Assembly (NCBI GenBank): GCA_034509925.1
Contig: CM067527.1
Span: forward strand, 12,001,001-12,065,000
Length of the DNA: 64,000 nt
DNA from: Hirudinaria manillensis
Lineage: Eukaryota; Annelida; Clitellata; Hirudinida; Hirudinidae
Reading direction: 5' to 3'
Shown: one piece after another, positions 28,013 to 38,139 of the stretch
Numbering within the stretch: the first letter of the stretch is position 1
How the letters are laid out: each line of letters opens with the position of its first letter
Notes under the pieces: model-generated
Databases searched by the model: none
Seen by the model: the letters and a program-made list of their open reading frames with translations, nothing else
What the model was told of the DNA's origin: nothing
Made by a program: the position numbers and the translations under genes

Positions 28013-31000
28013 CCTTCCTTGGCAACACTGAACAACAGCCAATCCATGACAACAACAGAAACAACAGCAAATCAACAACAACAACAACAACAGCAAATCA
28101 ACAACAACAACAACTCCCACCTGTATCCTCTCCAGGACGCCATGCACGACATTGGAAAGATCCCGCGACTCTCCCCGTCGCCACTCGTCCGTTCCGTTCG
28201 AGGAGGCCAAAAGTTCAAGGTCGTTGGAGGTGACACTGAAAGTTGAAGGATGTTGATTCGATGGCTTTAACTTTTTTTTTTACGACATCTGTTATTCGAA
28301 GTAATAATAATAATAATAACAAGTAATAATAATAATAATAATAACAAGTAATAATAATAATAGTAATAATAATAATAACAAGTAATAATAATAATAATAA
28401 TATCAATAATAATAATAATAATGATAATGGTACAAAAATAACATCATTTACACAAGTACAGTCTTCAATCAAAAACATTGCTGATTATCCAAAAGCTGAT
28501 GATAATAATAACACTAATAATAATAATAATAATATTGGTACAACGATAATATTATTTACATTATTCTTGACTTGAAAATCCTTCCTTTCCATGACAACTA
28601 GCTTTTAACAATTAAACTTTTTATATCAGTCAAGAACAACATGACTGACCTATGACAACTTCGACCCACAACACTGACCTTTGACCTAAGACCCACCTGT
28701 AGTACTCGAACATGTCCCCGATGACCTTGTCGACCTTCTCTCCTAACAGGTCGGGGTTAGAGTTGGCAGACGACTTGAGGGAGTTGAGTTGATCTCGGAT
28801 GTAAAACCAGGACTCCCTGACATCCATTGAAATCCTCCTCCTCAGCACCTCGTGTTCCTTGCTGGGTTCCATCGCTGTGTGATGATGATGATGATGATGA
28901 ACTTGTTTGCATTAAGATTTACATAGAATCGGGTGTCTTTAGATCAAGGTTTGGCATGAATGGTATCACCATCGTCGTCGTCGTCATCACCAATCATCAT
29001 CAACACCACCACCATCATCATCTTCTGAAAGCGATTATCAACGGATCGATTGATCGATGAGCAACAAATGAATGACAAAAGGTATCAAGACACCTGCCTC
29101 CATACAAATGTATATTCACGTGCACGATCAATATTATGGTTTACATTTTTATTTGAAATATGATATGATAGCAAAACAGATGAATGCAAGAGACAGATGG
29201 ATGCACAAGGATGAGCTTTGACCTCACCCCTGACAATCTCCACACTTCCTCCGTGAAAGCCCTCCATCCCGTACTGGTTCCTTCTCTCTTTGGCACTATT
29301 AAATTGAATCAAGTCAATAACGTCCTCCTCCTCATCATCGTCGTCTTCATCACCATTACCATCATCACCACCACCATCGTCGTCGTTGTCATCATCGCCA
29401 GCATCAACAGTTTAAAGATCAACTTTGCAAATAAAAAATCATTGAAAGCTCAGCTGCGATGATTGCTTTGACATCTGTTTTTTAGATTTTAGTCATCATC
29501 ATCATCACCACCATCATCACCATCATCATCACCACCACCATCATCATCATCACCACTATCATTATCACCATCATCTTCAGTTAATATTAATGTGCCTTCA
29601 ATTTGTCAGAAGGCATATTTTGAGCAATTTGTTACAGTTGCTTTTCATAAATTTAATTGTTTAATTGTTATTAAATTTAAAAAATAATTTCAGTTCAAAT
29701 GCTGGCATCAAACAACAACATTTGTTGAACTTTCCTTCACGAGAAACATTGAAAAACAAAAAAAAAAGAAGGATTTTAGGATGAAAGAATGATTTTTAAA
29801 TGCTTGTCAGATGTTGAAACTGAGAGCCGTTCAAAAAGGAAAGGTGAGGAGAGATGAGATGGAACATAAGACAACATAACATAACATGATATAACATGAT
29901 ATAACATAACATAACATAACATAACATGATATAACATGACATAACATAACATAACATAACATAACATAACATAACATAACATAACATAACATAACATAAC
30001 ATAACATAACATAACATACATAACATAACATAACATAACATAACATAACATAACATAACATAACATAACATAACATAACATATAACATAACATAACATAA
30101 CATAACATAACATAACATAACATAACATAACATAACATAACATAACATAACATAACATAACATAACATAACATAACATAACATAACATAACATAACATAA
30201 CATAACATAACATAACATAACATTACATAACATATCATGACATAACATAACATAACATTACATAACATAACATAACATGGGTGGATGGACATAACATAAT
30301 ATAATATAACATAACATAAACATGACATTTTTAGTTATGTCTGTAAATATTGATGCTGATGATTCATATAAAAGAAAAAAGGTTAAAAAGGCAGTATGCC
30401 CAGCAAAGATTAGTAAACAAACAGATGGATGTAAAGACACTGAGTAAAGCTAAACATGGATTTGGAGAAAAGTTTAAAGTTGGATGATATTTAAGAAGGA
30501 GAACTTGGAAGATGTCATTTGGCTGTTCTTTTTTTTTTTACCAGATATTACATAAACGAATGCTTGGCCGATCTTCCTTTGAGAAGATCCCCAATGGTTG
30601 TGTCATGGGAGAGACATGTCTTTTTGAACTTTCAAAGCATCTTTACTAAAGACTTTTCTACGAGGGGGTCATTTCAAAAACATTCAACTTGAACTTTTGG
30701 AAAGTTTTTTTTTATTTCTTTGTTGAGCAAAAGAAAGTTCAAATTATTCTTTTAAATTCAAATTTATTGAATTTTGCATTTACTTCTAATGAATTCTTAT
30801 CAATAGTTGATGGTTTGTTTACCACGTCGTCGCCAGAAGCATCATAGAAATCACTACCACTACCACTTACAAGTTCCTGACGTGTTCCGAGAGCCTTTCA
30901 TTTTCTTCCTTGACCTTCTCCAGCTCGGCCAAAGCCTTTTTCAGGAAGTCATTTTGACTGCTTGACGACGAACCCAAGCCATTTCCAGACGAGTTGTTGA

Positions 31001-31079
31001 CAGTGAATGTCATGTAAACCATGGACAGAATCCAGACCAACAAGAGGCCAATGGCTATATACTTGGTTTTCACCTGCAT
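24774..31079 (-). CDS. FUT8: Alpha-1,6-fucosyltransferase, copy A
   Basis: FUT8 is a Golgi type II membrane enzyme that adds core fucose from GDP-fucose to the innermost GlcNAc of N-glycans. Nine coding exons, 5' to 3': 31079-30871, 29295-29228, 28874-28697, 28235-28121, 27086-26849, 26562-26316, 26111-25932, 25656-25506, 25238-24774. They total 1851 nt (616 aa; human 575). A membrane anchor (about residues 7-25, IAIGLLLVWILSMVYM) is followed by a coiled-coil stem (ELEKVKEENERLSEHV). The donor-binding motif VHVRRTDK is at about 353-360. CTFSSQVCR and LDDIYYFGGQ follow, then the SH3 domain with GNHWNGYS and GLYPSFKV. The conserved catalytic-site residues I can align are kept. A C-terminal tail of about 45 residues after the SH3 domain is absent from copy B and, as I recall, from human FUT8. 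Upstream, GCTGAG|GTATGT near 31795 may be the donor of a 5' UTR exon. Confidence 0.95.
27940..28012. repeat. (AAT)n microsatellite
   Basis: A nearly pure trinucleotide array in a FUT8-A intron. It is followed at about 28050-28115 by CAA-rich low complexity reaching the exon border at 28121. Confidence 0.9.
28298..28427. repeat. Compound (AAT)n array with AACAAGT spacers
   Basis: Several short (AAT)n blocks are separated by the same AACAAGTAATAAT spacer, giving a higher-order tandem pattern in a FUT8-A intron. Confidence 0.8.
29868..30322. repeat. (ATAAC)n pentanucleotide satellite
   Basis: About 450 bp of ATAAC units lie in the first intron of FUT8-A (29296-30870). There are a few phase slips and ATGAT variants at both ends. 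All three minus-strand frames stay open through it only because the unit lacks stop codons (it reads as MLCYV). This is not a gene. Confidence 0.97.
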
Positions 31080-32720
31080 GCCTGAGTTCTATGATACAAA
31101 ATGTGCTATAAGGAGGTGGTGATAATGATTGCATTGGAGATATAAATGAATGAGAAAACTGTTGAAACATGGAACTGTTCATTTCAATAATGGTGATAAA
31201 GGTGAATTTAGCAGCCATGCAGTGTTCACTAGACTCGCTGACAGACCATCGCTGGTCAGTGTATGTATAAAAAACAAATGACTATTTTCTAGTAATTCAA
31301 TGCTGCTTGTTAAAATGGAGTTCTCGCTCGAAAACATTTCAATTTTACCAGCGCCTTATTGCAAATTTGGTGGAAAATAAATTTATACTAAAAATTTATT
31401 AATTTAAAACAACGGAGGTCCCTAATATGTAACACGGCAGCCCATCAAACAACATCAAATTTTGTAAACAATGTGACGAGTATGTGTTGTCGGTAAAAAG
31501 TTAATCGCAATTGTGCTGGTTCTTCAATTGCATTTGAATATATTAACGCCAATAATATTTTCGAAGTTAGGTTTTCTTTTAAAATAACACTAGCTTTGTT
31601 AACAAGCTCCACTAATGAAGCGAGAGTCAGTAACAAGATCGCAATAAATTAGATTCGTCGACCTTTTGGCGAGGAACACTTTTTGTTGTATGATTAGAGT
31701 TGTATTTTGATACCATATGGCGACTAACATTTGCATGAGGCGCACGAAATTGATGAAAATGAATTGCATTTAAACTCATTTAAATACATACCTCAGCAGT
31801 CGACATAACTTCCTCAGCTAGCAATTAAGTTCCACAAACGCACACCAGTTGCCCTTGTCATTAAACCAACACGCACAGAGTTCTCTGATGTAGGCTCCTT
31901 TATATTGGCAATTGTTTTGAAATCAGTTGACAATTGTTATAATGTGTACTTTGTTACGACTTTTCGACCAGTGTGGGTGCAAGTGATGTGTTTTCATTGA
32001 ATTTTCAAACACTTTTGTTCCTATCTTTATTAAAAAGATCAAATTTTCAGACAATTTTGTTCTAAACTTTATTAAGAAGATCGAATTTGAAGGTCATAAT
32101 TATTTCTTGCACTTTTAGATAACAGGAAGCAAAAGTAGGAGGAGGCTTTTGAGTAAATTAAATTGTCTTTATATTACGGTTTAGAAGTTAATGCCCATTC
32201 AATCGACATAAAAGATTTCTTTAACAGATTCTTAATCTGTCGAGAACTCAAGATCTATTTAGATGCGCTGAAACAAAAAGGTCAATATTCTCTAAAAAAA
32301 AAAAAATAATGAGGTGATTATGGACATCAATTATTATACTTTAGGTCGCCACCATGTGTTCGGCTGTTATCCAAGACTTCTATAAATATCGCACTTTCTA
32401 AGTAACGCCTCTGTTCTCATGAAAAGTTATAAATTACCTTCTAGAAAATGAATATTAATCCCTTTGAGACATGTGCAATTTAAACCATTCAGCGTGGGCT
32501 TCTGAGCTAATAAAAAATTGCAAAGAAATGGTATTTAATCAATGTTTAGGCATCACTCAATGGACGGTTACGCACGACGCCATTCTCTCTGCCAAAGATG
32601 AAGCGGAGGTCTGGGGTTGAACACGCATCCCTATTGAAATAATACTTAGACCTCGATCGTAAGACTTTGTTAATGGGCAATTATTTTTTCTATTTGATAA
32701 CAGAATTTGTTTTAAAAAAA
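31080..32720. other. 5' flank of FUT8-A; no gene seen
   Basis: The proximal part is probably 5' UTR, intron and promoter of FUT8-A. A donor-like site occurs near 31795 on the minus strand. Two imperfect copies of a roughly 50-bp AT-rich unit (TTTTGTTC...TTTATTAA.AAGATC) lie at about 32000-32095. Short open frames here do not look like proteins. Confidence 0.4.
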
Positions 32721-33122
32721 CCAAGTAGCTGAAAATCTTAAAGTAAAAATGAATCATGATCGAAAATTCAGATCTGTTTAAATCTTAAAATCAAAATACG
32801 GAATCCTTGTAAAGTCTAATAATTATTGTAATAATTTTGTCAACTAACAATCTACTTATTATTATTAAACAATAGTTTTGTATATTATAATAACATTATC
32901 AAGGAATCATTTGATTCAATATATCCAGAAATAGACAGTTCCTGCAAAAAGTTCAAAGGTCAAACTTTTACTTGGACTGCTGGTGCCAGAATCCAGCCAA
33001 GTAAACTTCCATTCTTATGGAAACCATACTTGATGAATGATGGACAGGGACCATACCTGCCAATAACTTATTATAATTGGTATCCCGGTGAACCAAACGA
33101 CTACCTATCCGGGGACAAAAAT
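32721..33122 (+). pseudogene. Orphan C-type lectin exon, duplicate of the lectin gene at 36 kb
   Basis: Positions 32721-33118 are nearly identical to 36704-37091, intron included. The exon part (32929-33122) opens after a CCAG acceptor and reads SSCKKFKGQTFTWTAGARI, then PYLPITYYNWYPGEPNDYL. It is the second half of a C-type lectin domain with an EPN carbohydrate-type motif. It stops being homologous just before the final cysteine-containing part, at a GTAAGC donor-like site. No signal peptide exon and no N-terminal lectin exon were found in the 1.6 kb upstream. It therefore looks like a truncated copy. It could still serve as an exon of an unseen transcript. Confidence 0.75.
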
Positions 33123-33678
33123 GTAAGCGATACAGAAATCGAAGAAATTCAAATACAATTATTCAGGATGACACAAGTCTTAAATTTAAAGGATTGTTTT
33201 CGATTGTAATTATCACAAAAGTGTATTAAATTTTGAGCAAAATTCAAGATACGTATCTCCTCTCTCTACGACATCGACTCGGGTCGTACAATCTTGACTG
33301 ACTTTTTTGTAATGTTCAAGTATATATTTGTCTGCAATTTATCCAAGTGAATCACGTTTTTCTCCACATTTACGGACTATTCTTTACGATTATGTATCTC
33401 ATTCATCGGAGTTTGAACTGAAACGACAGAACCCTCGATTTTAAATGCCTGATAAAATCTGACAGCATCTTTCCTCGCAGCATTAACGAATAAGTTGTGC
33501 TATTATAGCAAACAGAGTAACTTGTATTATTAAGTAACTTTTTTTTAGTAAGTTGTGAAAAGCAAATAATGATTATTAATGAAGAATACATCAGATACAA
33601 CTCGATCAAAAACAATATTTTGAATTTATTTTCAAATAACAGTCATAATATTCACTTCTATGAGGAAGCTGACGACTC

Positions 33679-34434
33679 TCAGCAGTTATCCTTTTGACTT
33701 CTTTTCATTTTTAAGCTTTCGAGCTTCTCCAGCATTGTCTTGTATTGAAGTTTGTGCAAGCTGTTATCCAATGGTTCCTTCAACGTCTTTCCATCGCGAT
33801 GCAAGTTTTTATTGCATACGTCTACGTAATGATCATAATGTTCGTCAAAGTTTGCCTCTATCTTCTCTGCAAAATACTCGTCATACGAGCCGATATTCTC
33901 CATAACATCGATCACGGCAATTCTGATCGTTTCGTGTTCAATAAAGAGATTGTAATTCTCGATTTTCTCTTTGTCTGCAAGACAACGTCCGGGTTCATTG
34001 CGATATGGTTGTTCGTTCAGCAGAGCCTGGATAGACACTGCCACGCTTGATAGGTTCATTACCGGCGCCCAGGCAGGACCAGTCCATGTACCCAGTATGC
34101 TGAGACACAATTTGCCGCATGCATAGATGTTTGGATTGAAGCGAACCGTGCCTCCTGCCGTTGTCAGAGCCTTGACATTTGGAGGCTTCACAGGGTATGA
34201 GTCCGTAAAAGCAAACAAGAAACTCAACATGCCACCCTCGTACGGGGTATCCTTCGGCCCTATAATTAAGATCTTCATCAATCTCATGTTCTCTTCATTT
34301 GGCCAGGCAAATATTCCCTGTGGGGGGTTTTTGACGATATCAGCGATGTCCCTCTCAATCCTTTTAATAAACCTAGGTAAGATGGGCGAATTGTCTTCTG
34401 TATTCGGCTCCCAATTTTCATAATTATCAGACAT
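33679..34434 (-). CDS. UBE2Z: UBE2Z-like ubiquitin-conjugating enzyme (E2), intronless
   Basis: This is a single open frame of 251 codons. UBE2Z (USE1) is an E2 that accepts ubiquitin or FAT10 from UBA6. The UBC fold is visible: FIKRIERDI at the first helix, GPKDTPYEGGMLSF, YPVKPPNVKAL, and the active-site region NPNIYACGKLCLSILGTWTG with the predicted catalytic cysteine at residue 110. The block LCLSILGTWTGPAW is characteristic of UBE2Z rather than other E2s, as is the long C-terminal helical part (NEQPYRNEPG onwards). Human UBE2Z has a longer N-terminus and introns. Lack of introns in an intron-rich neighbourhood suggests a retrocopy. The frame and active site are intact, so it may be functional. 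A minus-strand AATAAA lies at 33625-33630, about 50 bp after the stop. Confidence 0.88.
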   Translation of the reverse strand: MSDNYENWEPNTEDNSPILPRFIKRIERDIADIVKNPPQGIFAWPNEENMRLMKILIIGPKDTPYEGGMLSFLFAFTDSYPVKPPNVKALTTAGGTVRFNPNIYACGKLCLSILGTWTGPAWAPVMNLSSVAVSIQALLNEQPYRNEPGRCLADKEKIENYNLFIEHETIRIAVIDVMENIGSYDEYFAEKIEANFDEHYDHYVDVCNKNLHRDGKTLKEPLDNSLHKLQYKTMLEKLESLKMKRSQKDNC

Positions 34435-35320
34435 GGCTGCACTTAATTTACTCTAGCGGCTGATCGATGAAGCTTATTAGCAATGCTGCGACAAATTGTA
34501 AAATTGTAAGTCCTAAGTATGCATCGGGTGATAAACTAAAGACTAATAATACATTTATTAAAATTTATTGCGAATAAAATTTTACTTTAGATGATAGTAA
34601 ATAATTGTAAAAACAAAAAGCTGGAATTATATTCATTTCTTATTCCAGATTTCAAATCAACGCATATTTTAAAATTAATTATTTACTTCAAATGCGCTCC
34701 TGCAAAAATACCTTTTGAACTTAGATTGGTAATTATACGCAGTTTGAACAAACTTCTTTATTATACAAAATTCAAAAATGCATAATTAAAAAAATATATA
34801 ATTAAAACAATCTTTTTAGAAATATGTATTGCTAGTATGAGATAGTTTTCCTCAACTACTCAATCGTTAACATTCAAACTCTAAGGCAACTCAAAGCCAT
34901 CCACAGCTTTAAATAAAATTCCTTTTCGATATTTTATTCAAAACTTTGGTGGATCAATTATATAGCCACAAATTTAAGAACAAAGTGGATTATGCGTTTG
35001 TCATGAATCGATCTTTCCAACCATTAACGTTTCGGAACAAAGCGTTTATTAATGACTGCTGTAAAACTGATATTAGTCGTTTCAAACTTATTTTTCTTTG
35101 CCTCTAAGCTCTATAAACTCATTCATTTTATTAATGCTACAACCGTTTCTAGATTCAATGCACTTATAAGAGACTTTGATCTTAGCAAATATCTTACATA
35201 TAACTAACTCTCATTGTAGTCATTATCGCCACCCTGACTCATACTGTCATTGTAATTTGTCCTTGCTCGAATTGGAAATCGAAAACTGTGTTAGTGGTCC
35301 TATTGGGCCCTTCAGTTTGA
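34435..35320. other. Spacer; right end resembles a retroelement tail
   Basis: The region is AT-rich and non-coding. From about 35030 to 35320 the sequence is less AT-rich and has short open reading. It ends GGGCCCTTCAGTTTGAATAAATAAA, leading directly into (TAAA)n. That layout resembles the 3' end of a non-LTR retrotransposon. No reverse transcriptase motif is visible, so this is a weak call. Confidence 0.3.
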
Positions 35321-35578
<258 letters not shown>

Positions 35579-35971
35579 ATTCGATCGATAAATCCATTAC
35601 TGTGACTCCAGATTAAACAATGAGAAGAAATTCAGGAAGAAATTAAATACTGCAAGTTTCCACTAAGTGATTCTGGTGCCATTATTATTCAAATTGTAAG
35701 AATATCTATGAACGTACATTGTTGACATTTTGTTTGGAGTGATGATTTGGCCTTCCATAACAAAGTTCGTTGTTATGGTAACGGGCGTATAAATGTTTGA
35801 AAATTATTGACTAATGCGAAATGAAAGTTTGTATGAGTATGGTTCTCTGTAAATCTACAAACATACCTACAAATCTAATAACTATATACATTTCATAAAT
35901 GTTAAGTTATTTCTACAAATATAATATTTAAAGTCTCAGTATAAACTATATCTTACGATAGGTGATAAACA

Positions 35972-37186
35972 ATGCATAAAGCTATATTTTTCAGCAGTTT
36001 TATGAGCATTATTTTTCTTAATTTTTTGAACCATCACTATTCGTCTGCATCACCAATGGTTCGATTTAGAAGCATTAAAACGCAAGCTTTGGACATTCTG
36101 GATCTCCATTACGATTTCCTGGCATCAAATTCCATCGGCGTTAATCAAACAGATATTGTTTTTGGTGTCGGGAATGTGGCTCAATGTGCCAGCATGTGTT
36201 CAGTCAATATCAACTTCGAATGTGTTGCTTTTGCATATGAATCGAAAAAAAGTTCGTGTCACATGTTTCCAGTACTCACATCAAGGAACAGAGGTTTTGA
36301 CAGCATGTTTAAAAGAATTCCGGGTAATGTTTGCATATATTTTCTTTAAGTTTTATGAATAATTTTAATGTTAGTTTTATAGTGGAAATAATTTTTTTTA
36401 TATTTTTGACCCAAATGAGTAGAATGCCCAGATGGATTTGCATATCTCAGAGATTACAATAAATGTTATCGATTGATGAATGGTTCATGGAGCTGGTCTG
36501 ATGGTCGCAAGCAATGCAACAAAATCAATTCACATCTTCTAATTGTGGACGATTATGAAGAATATGAAGCAGTGAAAAATGTCTACTCTCTCTTTAAAGG
36601 TACTTTACGATTTACTAATTTAGATTTATTCAATTTCGAAATGACTTTGTTATACGAGTGTTTAACGCAATAAAATATCCGTGATAATTTGCTGAAAAAA
36701 ATATGTAGCTGAAAATCTTAAAGTAAAAATGAGTCATGATCGAAAATTCAGATCTGTTTAAATTTTAGAATCAAAATACGGAATCCTTGTAAAGTCTAAT
36801 ACTTATTATTATAATAATTTTGTCAAAATAATTTATATATTATTATTAAACAATAGTTTTTTTTATATTATAATAACATTATCAAGGAATCATTTGATTC
36901 AATATATCCAGAAATAGGCAGTTCCTGCAAAAAGGTCAATGGTCAAACTTTTATTTGGATTGCTGGCGCCAGAATCCAGCCACATAAACTTCCATTCTTA
37001 TGGAAACCATACTTGATGAATGATGGCCAGGAACCATACCTGCCAATCACTTATTATAATTGGAGTCCCGGTGACCCAAACGACTACCTATACAGGGAGT
37101 CTTGCATGGCTCTTGCGAATAACTTTGGCTTTGTTGACTACATATGCTATGATAACTTGTGCATCATTTGTGAAGTTGATGTTTAA
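35972..37186 (+). CDS. Secreted PAN/apple-like and C-type lectin domain protein
   Basis: Three exons (35972-36323, 36423-36599, 36912-37186) give 804 nt (267 aa) with phases 1 and 1. A hydrophobic N-terminus (IFFSSFMSIIFLNFL) looks like a signal peptide. Residues of about 55-115 carry a cysteine pattern (CASMCSVNINFECVAFAYE...SCHMF) typical of PAN/apple domains. The rest is a C-type lectin-like domain: CPDGFAYLRDYNKCYRLM, WSWSDGRKQCNKINSHLLIV, and PYLPITYYNWSPGDPNDYL. The last cysteines are in SCMALAN, YICYDNLC and ICEVDV. The EPN/QPD sugar-binding position reads DPN, so calcium-dependent sugar binding is uncertain. The exon-3 acceptor at 36911 was chosen because it alone keeps the frame. AATAAA is at 37232-37237. 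Such proteins often act in immunity or adhesion, but no specific role can be read here. Confidence 0.85.
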
Positions 37187-37336
37187 AACTTGTACATGTA
37201 TCTGTTAAGATGCGAATAATCTTATTACTATAATAAATAATATATTGATTTAAATTGCACAAATAATGAATTCAATAATTGATTTATTAAAAACAGACTA
37301 TTTGTAAATATTAACAAATCCATTTTTTTTTATTTT

Positions 37337-37621
37337 AAATTATTCTTTTAAATACAAATTTATTGAATTTTGCATTTACTTCTAATGAATTCTCATCAAT
37401 AGTTGATAAGTTACCAAGTTTACCAAGTTGTCGACAGAAGCATCATAGAAATCACTACCACTACCACTTACAAGTTCCTGACATGTTCCGAGAGCCTTTC
37501 ATTTTCTTCCTTGACCTTCTCCAGCTCGGCCAAAGCCTTTTTCAGGAAGTCATTTTGACTGCTTGACGATAAACCCAATCCATTTCCCAAGTGCAGAGAC
37601 AACTTTAGCAGCTATGCAACG
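37337..37621 (-). pseudogene. Relic copy of the FUT8-A first coding exon
   Basis: Positions 37337-37588 match 30741-30985 almost base for base. That covers FUT8-A intron 1 sequence, the donor and the 3' part of its first coding exon (AELEKVKEENERLSEHV). After CCATTTCC the match breaks. It resumes with a short match to 31203-31220 (AGCAGC.ATGCA), so the transmembrane-coding part and start codon are deleted. It cannot encode a membrane anchor. It lies only 150 bp after the lectin gene and 0.5 kb from the 3' end of FUT8-B. Confidence 0.85.
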
Positions 37622-37647
37622 TTCATTAAATATTTGAGATAGAACAT

Positions 37648-37780
<133 letters not shown>

Positions 37781-38139
37781 AACAGTAATTTCTCTCAAAT
37801 TCTCTAAAAACAATCACTTTCAGCCATCACATCGCAGTATTGGTCGATCACAACGACGAAATTGCTTCGGTTTTTAAATTTAAGTCTTTAAATTAAATCT
37901 ATTTAAGTCTTTGACACGAGTCATTTATATTGTCATTTATACTGTCAGAAATAAATCGACATTCATAGCAATTAATTATAAGTCTTCGAACTCAACAAAA
38001 AACTGGCCGTGGAACATTCAACAGCGACAACGACCTTTACAATCCATTAAACTGACACATGATAATAATAAATAAATAAACAAATAAATTAATAAATTAA
38101 TTAATTAATTAAGTAACTAGACAAAACGTGATCGGAGTC

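Noticed and set aside
29868..30322. Possible CRISPR or other spaced-repeat array
   Set aside because: The repeats are contiguous without spacers, and the DNA is animal nuclear sequence.
29776..30328. Three overlapping minus-strand frames of repeating MLCYV
   Set aside because: Artefact of the (ATAAC)n satellite.
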